Positions 8,880 to 18,150 are shown, counted from the first letter of the stretch. The stretch: DNA of 64,000 nucleotides from Mangrovimicrobium sp033283265 (GCA_033283265.1 JAWMQN010000002.1:496001-560000), one strand, 5' to 3'. A program made the numbers and translations. The notes: generated from the letters alone by a model not told the origin.

Positions 8880-11189
8880 ATGTTTCTGGCTACAGATCTC
8901 GACGGTACATTCCTCGGCGGAAGCCTGAAGGATCGCACCAACCTCTACCAGCTTATCGCGGCGCACCCTGATATCGACCTGGTTTTCGTCACCGGACGCG
9001 GCCTCGAGTCAGTGTTGCCACTGCTCTCCGACCCGATGATCCCAAAGCCCCGCTATATCATCTGCGATGTCGGTTGCACTGTCGTCGACGGCCAGACCCT
9101 CCAGCCGCTCCACCCGCTGCACGCGGAAATCGAATGCACATGGCCCGGGGAGCATGTGGTCGGCCAGGCCTTGCAGCACGTAGACAGCATCCAGCGCCAG
9201 GACGTGCCCCAGGAGCGGCGCTGCTCCTATTTTTGTGAACCGGAAGCGGTAACCGAGGAAATCAGGGAAATCGTCGCGCAACTCGACTGCGACCTGCTCT
9301 ACTCCGCCGGCCACTACCTCGACGTCTTGCCGCGCGGCATCAACAAGGGCCGCACGCTGACGGCACTGGTGGAATACCTCGGCGTCGATCCGGCACGCGT
9401 CCTGGTCGCTGGCGATACCCTCAACGACCTGTCGATGTACGACCAGTCCTTCAACGGCGTCTGCGTCGGTGAATCCGAACCCGCGCTGCTCGAGGCCACG
9501 CTGGGCCGCTCCCGGGTCTACCACGCCGACGCCCCCGGCTGTGGCGGCATCCTCGAGGCCATCAGCTACTTCGCCTATCTCGGCCGGGCCGGCATCGAAA
9601 GTGAAATTCGCGAGATCGACCCGCCGGGAAAGTCCGACCTGGTGATCGTCTATCACCGCCTGCCCTATGAAGAAGTCGTGCAAAACGGGGAACTGGTGCG
9701 CCGGCGCCCCCGGTCACCCAACGGCATCATACCCACCCTGCTGAGCCTGTTCGCCGACGGCCGGTCCGGCTCCTGGGTGGCCTGGACGCAGCACAAGCCC
9801 TCGGACGGCAAGTTCACCGTGCACACGGACGTCGACCGCGAGAACTACCCGAATCTCGTCGCCGCCCGCGTACCGCTGACGGCCCGGGATGTGGATATTT
9901 TCTACAAGAAATTTTCCAAGGAGGCATTCTGGCCGACGCTGCACACCTTCTGGGAGCGGGCCTCGTTCCAGGAGGAACACTGGGAGATCTTCCTCGAGGT
10001 GAACCGCCTGTTCGCCGAATGTACCGCCGCGGAAGCGGCCGAGGGCGCCACCGTCTGGATCCATGACTACAACCTGTGGATGGTACCGGCCTTCCTGCGC
10101 GAGCTGCGCCCCGACGTCACCATCGCCTTTTTCCACCACACCTACTTCCCCTCCGCGGACGTGTTCAATGTCCTGCCGTGGCGGCGGGACATCATCGGCA
10201 GCCTGTTACAGTGCGACTACATCGGCTTCCATATCCCGCGCCAGGCGGAGAATTTCGTCGATGTCGCCCGCGGCGTCATGCCGGTAGAGGTGGTCCAGCG
10301 AGTCGGTTGCGCGCCGCGCTTCCTGACCTATGGTTGCGCTGTGGGCCTGGACGAGATGACCACGCGGATCAAGGTCAACGATCGCTTCATCGGCCTCGGC
10401 GCCCATCCCGTCGGCCTCGACATCTCCCGTGTCGGCAAGCTGCTCAAGCAGGCGGAAATCCGCCAGCGGATGGAAACCCTGCGCGAGGACCTGCACGGGG
10501 TGCGCCTGATCCTCTCCGTGGAGCGCCTCGACTTCACCAAGGGCATCCTCGAGAAACTGGACGCCTTCGAGCACCTGCTCGACCAGCACCCGGAACTGGT
10601 CGAGAAAGTTACGCTGGTGATGGTCTGCGTACCCGCCGCCAGCGGCATGACCATCTACGACGAGTTACAGGCGCAGATCGAGCAGACCGTCGGCCGCATC
10701 AACGGCCGCTACGCCCGGGTCGGCTGGACGCCGGTGCAGTTCTTTTTTCGCGCCCTGCCGTTTGAGGAACTGGTGGCCTACTACGCCATGGCTGACGTCA
10801 TGTGGATCACCCCCCTGCGCGATGGACTCAACCTGGTCGCCAAGGAATACATCACCACCCAGGGCATGACCGAGGGCAGCGGGGTGCTGGTGCTGTCGGA
10901 ATTTGCCGGCGCCGCGGCGGAACTGCGCGGCGCCATTCTGACCAACCCGCACGACCCCCGGGAACTGGTGAACACCTGTTATTTCGCGCTTTCCCTGAGC
11001 CGGGAGGAAGCCCGCAGCCGGCTGGTGGAAGCGTTTGAAACCGTGCGTTATTACGATATCGAGTTCTGGGCAAACGACTATCTCAATGCAGTCAATGGCT
11101 ATGCCGCGAGCTTTGCCGCGCGAGAACCGGCACAGAGCCAGCCCGGCCAGAAGAACAGCGCCGACCTGGAGTCACTCGAACCCGCCTGA
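8880..11189 (+). CDS. Bifunctional glucosylglycerol-phosphate phosphatase/synthase (GgpPS type)
   Basis: Two fused parts are visible. Residues 1-240 form a HAD phosphatase with DLDGT at 6-10 and GDTLNDLSMY later. Residues from about 250 form a GT20 glycosyltransferase with WIHDYNLWMVPAFLRE, FFHHTYFPSADVFN, SVERLDFTKGI (Arg549, Lys554) and RDGLNLVAKEY at 647-657. Enzymes of this architecture condense ADP-glucose with glycerol 3-phosphate and dephosphorylate the product to the compatible solute glucosylglycerol. GT20 also contains trehalose-phosphate synthases, but the N-terminal HAD order and the neighbouring glucosylglycerol-type phosphorylase favour the glucosylglycerol assignment. The 769-residue frame is intact; GGGAG precedes the ATG. 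Confidence 0.88.
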   Translation: MFLATDLDGTFLGGSLKDRTNLYQLIAAHPDIDLVFVTGRGLESVLPLLSDPMIPKPRYIICDVGCTVVDGQTLQPLHPLHAEIECTWPGEHVVGQALQHVDSIQRQDVPQERRCSYFCEPEAVTEEIREIVAQLDCDLLYSAGHYLDVLPRGINKGRTLTALVEYLGVDPARVLVAGDTLNDLSMYDQSFNGVCVGESEPALLEATLGRSRVYHADAPGCGGILEAISYFAYLGRAGIESEIREIDPPGKSDLVIVYHRLPYEEVVQNGELVRRRPRSPNGIIPTLLSLFADGRSGSWVAWTQHKPSDGKFTVHTDVDRENYPNLVAARVPLTARDVDIFYKKFSKEAFWPTLHTFWERASFQEEHWEIFLEVNRLFAECTAAEAAEGATVWIHDYNLWMVPAFLRELRPDVTIAFFHHTYFPSADVFNVLPWRRDIIGSLLQCDYIGFHIPRQAENFVDVARGVMPVEVVQRVGCAPRFLTYGCAVGLDEMTTRIKVNDRFIGLGAHPVGLDISRVGKLLKQAEIRQRMETLREDLHGVRLILSVERLDFTKGILEKLDAFEHLLDQHPELVEKVTLVMVCVPAASGMTIYDELQAQIEQTVGRINGRYARVGWTPVQFFFRALPFEELVAYYAMADVMWITPLRDGLNLVAKEYITTQGMTEGSGVLVLSEFAGAAAELRGAILTNPHDPRELVNTCYFALSLSREEARSRLVEAFETVRYYDIEFWANDYLNAVNGYAASFAAREPAQSQPGQKNSADLESLEPA

Positions 11190-11276
11190 TACGGCAAATG
11201 CAACGAAGGGGATTTCGCCGCCCGGCGAAATACGAGCAACCAGCGGAAACCGGCAGGGAGCTGCCGTGGGAGCAAC

Positions 11277-12722
11277 ATGCTATTAAAAAACCAGGTACAA
11301 CTCATCTGCTATCCCAACCGGATAGGTGACAATCTCGCAGACCTTTACCTCACGCTGGAGAAGCACTTTTCCCGGGCCGTAGGCGGTGTGCACATCCTGC
11401 CCTTCTACCCATCCAATGCGGACGCCGGGTTCTCACCGCTGACCCACAAGGAAGTCGATCCGGAATATGGGGACTGGTCGGACATCGAGCTCATCGCGGA
11501 AAAATACGACATCTGTGCCGACCTGACGGTCAACCATATTTCCGATGAGTCCGAGGAGTTCAGGGACTTCCTCCAGCACGGCTTCGACTCGCGCTACGCC
11601 GAACTCTTCGTCAATGTCGACAGCTTCGGCGAGATCAACCACGACGACCTGGGGAAAATACATATCCGCAAGGAGAAGGAACCGTTCAGGGAGATCAGCT
11701 TTGCCAGCGGCGGTACTGCCCGCGTCTGGTGTACCTTCACCGAACAGCAGATCGACCTCAACTACAACTCCGAACTCACCTATCAGTTGCTCGAGAGCTA
11801 TATACGCGAAATGACCTCCCACGGCGTCAAGCTGCTGCGGCTCGACGCGTTCGGCTATACCACCAAGGAGATCGGCACCAGTTGCTTCCTGGTCGAGCCA
11901 CAGGTCTACCGCAATCTCGACTGGATCAACGAGGTGGCACTGAAATACGGCGCGGAATGCCTGCCGGAGGTCCACGACCACACCAGCTACCAGTACGCGA
12001 TCAGCCGCCGCAACATGCACCCCTACGGCTTCGCCCTGCCGCCGCTGCTGCTCTATTCACTGCTCGACAACAACAGCGTGTACCTGAAGAACTGGCTGCG
12101 CATGTGCCCGCGCAACATGGTGACCGTGCTCGACACCCACGACGGCATCTGCATCCCCGACGTCGAAGGCGTACTGCCGGACGAAAAAATCCGCCTGCTC
12201 ATCGATAACATCGAGACCCGCAGCGCCGACCCGATCATGCGTAAATCCGCGGTGAACATTCACAGCGTCGGCGCCATCTACCAGTTGACCTGCACCTTCT
12301 ACGACGCCCTGATGCAGAACGACGATGCCTACATCGCCGCCCGGGCCATCCAGTTCTTCACCCCCGGCATACCCCAGGTCTACTACGTCGGCCTGCTGGC
12401 CGGCTGCAACGACGAGGAGCTGATGCACCAGACCGGCGAATTGCGCGACATCAACCGCCATTACTATTCGCTGGCAGAAATCGACGAAGAAGTGCAACGA
12501 CCCGTGGTCCAGCGCCTGCTCAAGCTGATGCACTTCCGCAACAGCTACCCGGCCTTCGACGGGCACTTCGAACTCAACTACTCCAGCGATTCCAGCGTGG
12601 CCATGGCCTGGCGCCACGGGGAGTACTACTGCCGGCTGTTCGTCGACCTGAAGTTCAACACCAGCACCGTGTATTACCGGGAGGTGGGGACCGGGGCGGA
12701 AATCGCGCTGGATACAAGCTGA
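11277..12722 (+). CDS. GH13_18 phosphorylase, probable glucosylglycerol phosphorylase
   Basis: The 481-residue protein is a GH13 subfamily 18 (sucrose phosphorylase-like) enzyme. It begins QLICYPNRIGDNL and has the TIM-barrel motifs LLRLDAFGY with nucleophile Asp190, CLPEVHD with acid/base Glu231, and VLDTHDGI with the His288-Asp289 pair. Subfamily members use phosphate to release glucose 1-phosphate from sucrose, sucrose 6'-phosphate, glucosylglycerate or glucosylglycerol. A glucosylglycerol phosphorylase has been described from Marinobacter adhaerens. Its place 87 bases after the synthase gene makes glucosylglycerol the likeliest substrate, recovering glucose 1-phosphate and glycerol when osmotic stress ends. 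Substrate identity is inferred from context. Confidence 0.85.
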   Translation: MLLKNQVQLICYPNRIGDNLADLYLTLEKHFSRAVGGVHILPFYPSNADAGFSPLTHKEVDPEYGDWSDIELIAEKYDICADLTVNHISDESEEFRDFLQHGFDSRYAELFVNVDSFGEINHDDLGKIHIRKEKEPFREISFASGGTARVWCTFTEQQIDLNYNSELTYQLLESYIREMTSHGVKLLRLDAFGYTTKEIGTSCFLVEPQVYRNLDWINEVALKYGAECLPEVHDHTSYQYAISRRNMHPYGFALPPLLLYSLLDNNSVYLKNWLRMCPRNMVTVLDTHDGICIPDVEGVLPDEKIRLLIDNIETRSADPIMRKSAVNIHSVGAIYQLTCTFYDALMQNDDAYIAARAIQFFTPGIPQVYYVGLLAGCNDEELMHQTGELRDINRHYYSLAEIDEEVQRPVVQRLLKLMHFRNSYPAFDGHFELNYSSDSSVAMAWRHGEYYCRLFVDLKFNTSTVYYREVGTGAEIALDTS

Positions 12723-13182
12723 GCGCCCGGCGACCAAAGGCACGGCAACCGGCCTAAAGCCGCCGGGGTTTGGCCGCTGGGACAGTGTTTCAATTTTTTG
12801 ACAACGACCCACCACAGGTTTTTTCAGAATTTAAACGTTCTCCACTGTGACTTTTTCCACACTGCGCAATTTCACGTTGACCAGAATCCACCACAGGCGC
12901 ACTATATCCACAGCCTCCGGGCATTGTTCAAATTGCAAAACCGAGTGTAATTCCATGACCACCATGCATCAGGCATACAAGTTCAAACGAGATGGCGTCA
13001 GCGCTATTTCACCCGTATGCCTGTGGGTATGCGGGGTGGTTTGAGGAAGCATTTTAACTGAGTTAAATCAGAATTTCAGAAAAGGCCTCCGAGAACCCAG
13101 ATTCCGGAGGCCTTTTTACTTTCTACCCCATCTCTTCAGGTCTTCGTTTTCAGGGTTCTCCCGGCACAGGGGGAAAGGAACC
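12723..13182. other. 460-base intergenic region: repeated motif, possible leader ORF and terminator
   Basis: This gap holds a direct repeat TTGAC-N6-CCACCACAGG at 12798-12818 and 12877-12897, and a promoter-like TTGTTC-N16-TGTAAT at 12924-12951. A 29-codon ORF follows from ATG 12955 to TGA 13044, then an AT-rich inverted repeat TTTAAC-TGA-GTTAAA (13053-13067) and a strong intrinsic terminator at 13081-13117. The arrangement fits either a small RNA of about 160 bases or a leader that attenuates the MFS gene at 13183. I do not recognise a known RNA family. Confidence 0.5.
13081..13117 (+). terminator. Strong intrinsic terminator upstream of the MFS gene
   Basis: AAAGGCCTCCG (13081-13091) and CGGAGGCCTTT (13105-13115) form an 11-base-pair stem followed by a T-run. 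It lies 358 bases past the phosphorylase stop and 66 bases before the MFS start, so it probably ends a transcript that begins within the intergenic region. Confidence 0.8.
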
Positions 13183-14421
13183 GTGAAAAAGGAACTTCAA
13201 AACAACATCAGGACCATCTACGCGATGGGATTTCTGCTCGGCTTCATCCTGGTGGTACCGGTTTACGTGCCGCTGCTGCAGGAACACGGCCTGAACATGA
13301 GCGAGGTCCTGCAAACCCAGGCCCTGTTCGCGCTGACCATCGCGCTGTTCGAAGTGCCCTCGGGCTATGTGGCGGACATCTGGGGCCGGCGCAACGCGAT
13401 ACTGCTGGGTGCTGGGCTCAACGCAATCGGGTTTTTCTCGCTGCTGTGGGCCGACAGCTTCGTCGACTTCCTGGTCTACGAAGCCATACTCGGCCTCGGC
13501 TTCAGCCTGATCAGCGGCACTGACCTCGCGCTGCTCTACGATACCGAGGTCTACCTGCAGGAGCAGGGCCTGGACGGCGGCGCCGGGGCGGGGAAATCCC
13601 TGAGCCGGCTGATCTCGCTGGAAGCCGCGGCCTCGGGAGTGGCCGGGGTTTTCGCCAGCCTGCTGCTGATCTGGTCGCTGGACAGCGTGGTGCTGGTACA
13701 GGCGATTGTCGGCTTCGCGCCGCTGCTGCTGGGCCTCGGCCTGGTGGAGGCGCCGCGGGTTGTGAGCCAGGCGCCGGACGCGCGCAACCACTCGGCCAAC
13801 ATGCAGCGCATCATCGGCATCCTGCTGTTCGGGCGCCCGGTGGTCCTGTGGACCGCCGCTGCCATCTCGGTATTCGGGCTGTTCGCGGTCTACGTCTTCT
13901 GGGTCTACCAGAAGTACTGGGAGTACCAGGGTATTCCGCTGGAATGGTACGGCTACATCTGGGCGGCCTTTGCGCTCACCGTGAGCCTTGCCGCCCGCTA
14001 CTGCAGCGCACTGGAAGCGCGGCTGGGGACCCGGGTCCTGCTGGTGCTGATCGCGGTACTGCCGATCAGCGGACTGCTCGGCATGGCCTTTGGCGCCGGC
14101 TGGTTCGGGGTTTTCTGCGGCTTCGCGATACAGTTTTCCCGCGGCCTGTCGATGACCCTGTTCTACGAGGCGCTGAACCGCCGGGTACCGGGTGAGTTCC
14201 GGGCGACCGTGAACTCACTGGTCAGCCTGGCGGTACGCTCGGTGTTCATCGTCACCGGACCGCTGCTGGGTATGGCGCTCGACAGCCAGGGGATGCAGCC
14301 GACCCTGCTCGGCCTCGCGGCGCTGTTCGCTCCGCTGATGGCCCTGGTACTGGTGCCGCTGATCCTGCGCATTCGCAGCGAGAGCGCCGATCTGGAAGCC
14401 GCCGCGGCCAAAGCGGCTTGA
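13183..14421 (+). CDS. MFS transporter
   Basis: The 412-residue protein has about 12 hydrophobic helices and the MFS motif between helices 2 and 3 (GYVADIWGRRNAILLG). Start is GTG 13183 with AAGGA just upstream. The family carries drugs, sugars or small metabolites by proton coupling; nothing here fixes the substrate. It is monocistronic, flanked by a terminator upstream (13081-13117) and another downstream (14432-14465). The upstream leader region may control it by attenuation. Confidence 0.85.
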   Translation: MKKELQNNIRTIYAMGFLLGFILVVPVYVPLLQEHGLNMSEVLQTQALFALTIALFEVPSGYVADIWGRRNAILLGAGLNAIGFFSLLWADSFVDFLVYEAILGLGFSLISGTDLALLYDTEVYLQEQGLDGGAGAGKSLSRLISLEAAASGVAGVFASLLLIWSLDSVVLVQAIVGFAPLLLGLGLVEAPRVVSQAPDARNHSANMQRIIGILLFGRPVVLWTAAAISVFGLFAVYVFWVYQKYWEYQGIPLEWYGYIWAAFALTVSLAARYCSALEARLGTRVLLVLIAVLPISGLLGMAFGAGWFGVFCGFAIQFSRGLSMTLFYEALNRRVPGEFRATVNSLVSLAVRSVFIVTGPLLGMALDSQGMQPTLLGLAALFAPLMALVLVPLILRIRSESADLEAAAAKAA

Positions 14422-14431
14422 GCCAACTCCA

Positions 14432-14465
14432 CCGGCCTGTCGCCTGGCGACAGGCCGGTTTTCTA
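14432..14465 (+). terminator. Terminator between the MFS gene and the convergent ABC1 kinase gene
   Basis: A 12-base-pair stem, CCGGCCTGTCGC with GCGACAGGCCGG and a CTG loop (14432-14458), is followed by TTTTCTATTTT. It fits the end of the plus-strand MFS transcript and overlaps the last codons of the minus-strand gene. Confidence 0.8.
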
Positions 14466-15857
14466 TTTTCCCTGCATGCGCTGCTGCCAGGCCGCCACAT
14501 GTTGCTCGAGCAGGTCACAGCCATTGAACTGGGCATCCAGTGCGGCAATGAAATTGAACACGCCGGTCAGCTTGCGCGCTATCAGGGCGAATTCCCGCGA
14601 GGGCGGGGTGAAGTGGCGGCTGGTCGCAGAATTGGCCGCTTTTTTGCCCGCCCGCCGCATCAGGTGTGAGCGCGCCCAGCAGTACTCGCCCTTCTCATTC
14701 AGGTACTCGGCGGGCAACTGCTCCGCCGGGCGCAGGGGCTCCAGCAGGTGCAGGCAGAAGTCGGCGAACATTTCCCGCGCCTCTGGACTGGGGTCAGGCG
14801 GCAGGCAGCCGAGGCCGATGAGGCCGGCGACGATGGTCGCCACATCCTGCTGCTGGCTGGCCGCGATGGTGTTGCGCAGGTGGAAGAGAAACTCCTCCGA
14901 GCAGTCGAGCACCGAACCAAAATCCAGCAGTGCCAGTTCGTCCTCGGCCTGGGTCTTGCGCCGGTCGTCGAGGCGCAATATGTAGTTGCCGAAATTGGGG
15001 TCGGTCTGCAGCAGGCCCCAGTCGTACAGTTCATAGAAAAACAGTTCGAGCATGGCACTGCCGAGTGCGTTGCGCCGCTGCTGGGAAAGCCCGGCGACCT
15101 CGGGCATGCTCACCGAGAAGCCCTCGATGAACTCCATCGCCAGCACTTCACCGCTGCAATAGCGGGGGAACAGCTCGGGAATGTGGAAGCGCACACCGGC
15201 CGGTGTCACCCCGGCCAACAGTTGCGTCATTTTTGTGGTGAGCCGCGCCTCCCGGGCGTAGTCGACCTCCAGCAGCAGGTGCTCGCGCAGGGAATGCATC
15301 CAGTCATCCAGTTCGCGGCCCGACTTCACCCAGCGAGCGAGCACCAGCATGCGAACCACCGCATCAAAATCCGCCTCGATCAGTTCGGCGATGCCGGGAT
15401 ACTGGATTTTCAGGCAGATCCAGTCGCCGCTCTGTTTCACCCTGGCCAGGTGCACCTGGGCGAGGGACGCCGCAGCCACGGCCCGGGTATCGATCTCGAG
15501 TTCGTCAAAACGGGCGCCGAGGGATTGGCGCACGAAGGATTCAAGTTCGGCCCAGGCGACCGGCTCGGTGCCATCGGAGAGATCGCGCAGGGCCTCAACC
15601 AGTACAGGCGGCAGGAAATGCTCGCCAAACAGCGCCATCATCTGGCCAATCTTGACGTAGGTTCCCTTCAGCTTGCCCAGTTCGGCGACAAACCGCCGCG
15701 CCTCGCGCCGGGCAAACTCCGACTCCTCGTCGCCACGCCCCGTCACCTTGCCGAGGGCGCTGTCGACCACCAGGGCACTACCTGCCCGCAGGCCGGCCAA
15801 TGACACCGCCATGCCACGACTGAACGCGCTGAAGCCGGACTTTCGCTTACTCGCCAT
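14463..15857 (-). CDS. ABC1/AarF (UbiB-like) atypical kinase family protein
   Basis: The 464-residue protein carries the family KxGQ motif (YVKIGQMMA, Lys69-Gln72), the Ala-rich nucleotide loop AAASLAQVH and a LLDFGS metal-binding motif. These kinase-like proteins act in isoprenoid quinone or lipid metabolism. UbiB itself is longer and has C-terminal membrane helices, which I do not see here, so this is a soluble paralogue and not ubiB. The neighbouring UbiA-type prenyltransferase gene is divergent and may reflect a shared prenyl-lipid theme. Confidence 0.87.
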   Translation of the reverse strand: MASKRKSGFSAFSRGMAVSLAGLRAGSALVVDSALGKVTGRGDEESEFARREARRFVAELGKLKGTYVKIGQMMALFGEHFLPPVLVEALRDLSDGTEPVAWAELESFVRQSLGARFDELEIDTRAVAAASLAQVHLARVKQSGDWICLKIQYPGIAELIEADFDAVVRMLVLARWVKSGRELDDWMHSLREHLLLEVDYAREARLTTKMTQLLAGVTPAGVRFHIPELFPRYCSGEVLAMEFIEGFSVSMPEVAGLSQQRRNALGSAMLELFFYELYDWGLLQTDPNFGNYILRLDDRRKTQAEDELALLDFGSVLDCSEEFLFHLRNTIAASQQQDVATIVAGLIGLGCLPPDPSPEAREMFADFCLHLLEPLRPAEQLPAEYLNEKGEYCWARSHLMRRAGKKAANSATSRHFTPPSREFALIARKLTGVFNFIAALDAQFNGCDLLEQHVAAWQQRMQGK

Positions 15858-16041
15858 CGCTTGCCTGCAGGAATATGGAAATCACTTTCAGGCATGGTAG
15901 CGGCTGCCTGTTGCGGCTGTACAGGTGGTGTTTAATACAGGCGCCGCGGCCCGGGCCGAGCGACCCCGCGACGCGAAGGTTTCGCCCGCCAGTGGGGAAT
16001 TGCGCTACTCTAGACGCATCTGCGGAGGGGGAACACCAAGC

Positions 16042-17034
16042 ATGATCAACCTGAGCGTCTGGGCACAGGCACTGGACCGTATGCCCAAACTCAGCCTGGC
16101 CGAATGGCAGCAACTCGACCCTGTCGCGCGCTGGCTGATTGCCTGCCGCGCCTCGGTGCTCTTCATGACCTTCATGGCCGCCGCCCTCGGTGGCCTTCTC
16201 GCCTGGCGTGAGGGCCTGTTCCGCTGGGACCTGTGGCTGGCCACTGTGCTCGGGCTGGTGTTCGCCCACGCCACCAACAATCTGCTCAACGACTACACGG
16301 ACTCCCGGCGCGGCATCGACCGCGACAACTACTACCGCAACCAGTACGGCGTGCACGTGCTGGAGGATGGCCTGATGAACCAGGCGACCTTCTGGCGCTA
16401 TACGGGTATTACCGCCGCCATTGCCCTGCTGCTCGGCGGCTGGCTGGTGGTCCAGCGCAGCGGCCTGACCCTGGACCTGATGCTGGCGGGGGCTTTCTTC
16501 GTGCTGTTCTACACCTGGCCGCTGAAGTACTACGGACTCGGCGAGCCGGCGGTCCTGCTGGTGTGGGGGCCGTTGATGGTCGGCGGCAGCTACTATGTAC
16601 AGACCGGCGCCTGGAGCTGGGACGTCACCTGGCTCAGCCTGGTTTTTGCCCTCGGCCCGACCACGGTCATCTTTGGCAAGCACACCGACAAACTCGAGGC
16701 GGATCGCGCCAAGGGCGTCCGCACGCTGCCGGTACTGATCGGTGAGCGCGCCGCGCGCTACAGTGTGCTGGGCATGATCTGCGCCCAGTACCTTCTGTGC
16801 ATCGCCCTGGTCATCGCCGGCGCATTCCAGTGGCCGCTGCTGCTGATGATCGGTGGGCTGGCGCTGTTGCCGGCGCTGGTCGACGTGCTGCGCCAGCCCA
16901 AACCGGCGGACAGGCCCACAGATTACCCGGAGGACATCTGGCCGCTGTGGTTTTCCGCCTGGGCTTTCCGCCACACCCGGCGCTTTACCTCGCTGTTTTT
17001 CCTCGGCCTGCTCGCCGATTCTGTGCTCTACTGA
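16042..17034 (+). CDS. UbiA family prenyltransferase
   Basis: I choose ATG 16042 (330 residues) because GGAGGGGG precedes it at 16023-16030; the open frame upstream to 15925 is Arg/Pro-rich and has no membrane character. The protein is all-helical membrane with the first Asp-rich motif NNLLNDYTDSRRGID and a second motif FGKHTDKLEADRAKGVRTLPVLIG. UbiA enzymes attach polyprenyl chains to aromatic acceptors. The NDYTDxxxGID form is closer to MenA-like or chlorophyll-synthase-like members than to 4-hydroxybenzoate UbiA, but the acceptor cannot be fixed. Confidence 0.85.
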   Translation: MINLSVWAQALDRMPKLSLAEWQQLDPVARWLIACRASVLFMTFMAAALGGLLAWREGLFRWDLWLATVLGLVFAHATNNLLNDYTDSRRGIDRDNYYRNQYGVHVLEDGLMNQATFWRYTGITAAIALLLGGWLVVQRSGLTLDLMLAGAFFVLFYTWPLKYYGLGEPAVLLVWGPLMVGGSYYVQTGAWSWDVTWLSLVFALGPTTVIFGKHTDKLEADRAKGVRTLPVLIGERAARYSVLGMICAQYLLCIALVIAGAFQWPLLLMIGGLALLPALVDVLRQPKPADRPTDYPEDIWPLWFSAWAFRHTRRFTSLFFLGLLADSVLY

Positions 17035-17112
17035 TCGCGCCGGAATGCTTTTTTACCCAATACAAACGAGCTGACTTGGCGATACTTCCAGGCCACCGTA
17101 TATTTGCCCAAC

Positions 17113-18150
17113 ATGAAATATCTCAATCACCCTGTCATCGATCCCGGCGCCGCGCAGAAAGTCGGCGTGCTGATAACCAACCTCGGCACACCGGAAGCGC
17201 CCAGGCGTGGCGCGCTGCGGCGCTACCTCAAACAGTTTCTCTGGGATCCGCGAATCGTGGAACTGCCGCGGCCGCTGTGGTGGCTGGTGCTCAACGGCGT
17301 CATCCTCAACCTGCGCCCCGGGCGCTCGGCAAAGGCTTACCAGCAGGTGTGGACAGAGCAGGGCTCACCCCTGCTGGTACATACGGCAGCACAGGCGGAA
17401 GGCCTGCGCAGCCTGCTACAGGCGCGCTTTGGCGATGACATCCTGGTCGAGTTCGCCATGCGCTACGGCGAACCGGCGATCGGCGATACTATCGAGGGCA
17501 TGCTCCGGCAGGGCGTCACCCGGCTGCTGGTATTCCCGCTCTACCCCCAGTACAGCGGCGCCGCCTCCGGCTCCACCTTCGACGCCCTGAGCCAGCACCT
17601 GCAGCAGCGGCGCGACGTGCCCGCCCTGCGCACCATCCGCGACTACCACGACCACGCCGACTACATCGGCGCCCTGGCGCTGCAGATCCGCACCTACCAG
17701 ACAGAGCACGGCAGGCCGGACAAGCTGATGTTTTCCTATCACGGGGTGCCGCAGCGCCAGTGCGATGGCGGCGACCCCTACTACCTGCAATGCCTGCACA
17801 CCTCGAAGCTGGTCGCGGAGTTGCTCGACCTGCCGGAATCCGCCTACCTGACCTGCTTCCAGTCGCGCTTCGGCCGCGATCCCTGGCTCCTGCCTGCCAC
17901 CGACGCAACGCTGCAGCAGTTGCCCGCGGAAGGCGTGAAGTCAGTACAGGTGATTTGCCCGGGCTTCAGCGCGGACTGCCTGGAAACCCTGGAAGAGATC
18001 GCCATCGAGAACCGCGACTACTTCCTCGAAGCGGGCGGCGAGAATTACGCCTACATCCCCTGTCTCAACAGCGGGGCGGAACATATTGCGGCGCTGGCGG
18101 AGATCGCCAGTGAGGAACTGGCCGGCTGGGTTCACAGCCGCCTGGCCTGA
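17113..18150 (+). CDS. hemH: Ferrochelatase
   Basis: This enzyme inserts Fe(II) into protoporphyrin IX, the last step of protoheme synthesis. Visible motifs are LITNLGTPEAP at the N-terminus, FSYHGVPQRQ with the metal-site His, CFQSRFG, and CPGFSADCLETLEEI with the conserved Glu. With ATG 17113 it has 345 residues, normal for the family; an in-frame TTG at 17104 would add three. No strong ribosome site is seen. It is on the same strand as the UbiA gene 78 bases upstream and convergent with the ZIP gene. Confidence 0.95.
   Translation: MKYLNHPVIDPGAAQKVGVLITNLGTPEAPRRGALRRYLKQFLWDPRIVELPRPLWWLVLNGVILNLRPGRSAKAYQQVWTEQGSPLLVHTAAQAEGLRSLLQARFGDDILVEFAMRYGEPAIGDTIEGMLRQGVTRLLVFPLYPQYSGAASGSTFDALSQHLQQRRDVPALRTIRDYHDHADYIGALALQIRTYQTEHGRPDKLMFSYHGVPQRQCDGGDPYYLQCLHTSKLVAELLDLPESAYLTCFQSRFGRDPWLLPATDATLQQLPAEGVKSVQVICPGFSADCLETLEEIAIENRDYFLEAGGENYAYIPCLNSGAEHIAALAEIASEELAGWVHSRLA

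Noticed and set aside
12904..12912. DnaA-box-like sequence ATATCCACA
   Set aside because: It differs from the consensus TTATCCACA and stands alone, without other boxes, an AT-rich unwinding region or dnaA/dnaN nearby, so no origin is claimed.
12847..13044. A 65-codon open frame in the gap before the MFS gene as an ordinary protein gene
   Set aside because: It has no ribosome site at its GTG and no family similarity. Only the last 29 codons from ATG 12955 are kept, as a possible leader peptide.
14748..15803. A 351-codon open frame antisense to the ABC1 kinase gene
   Set aside because: No family resemblance, and it follows the codon positions of the real gene in mirror.
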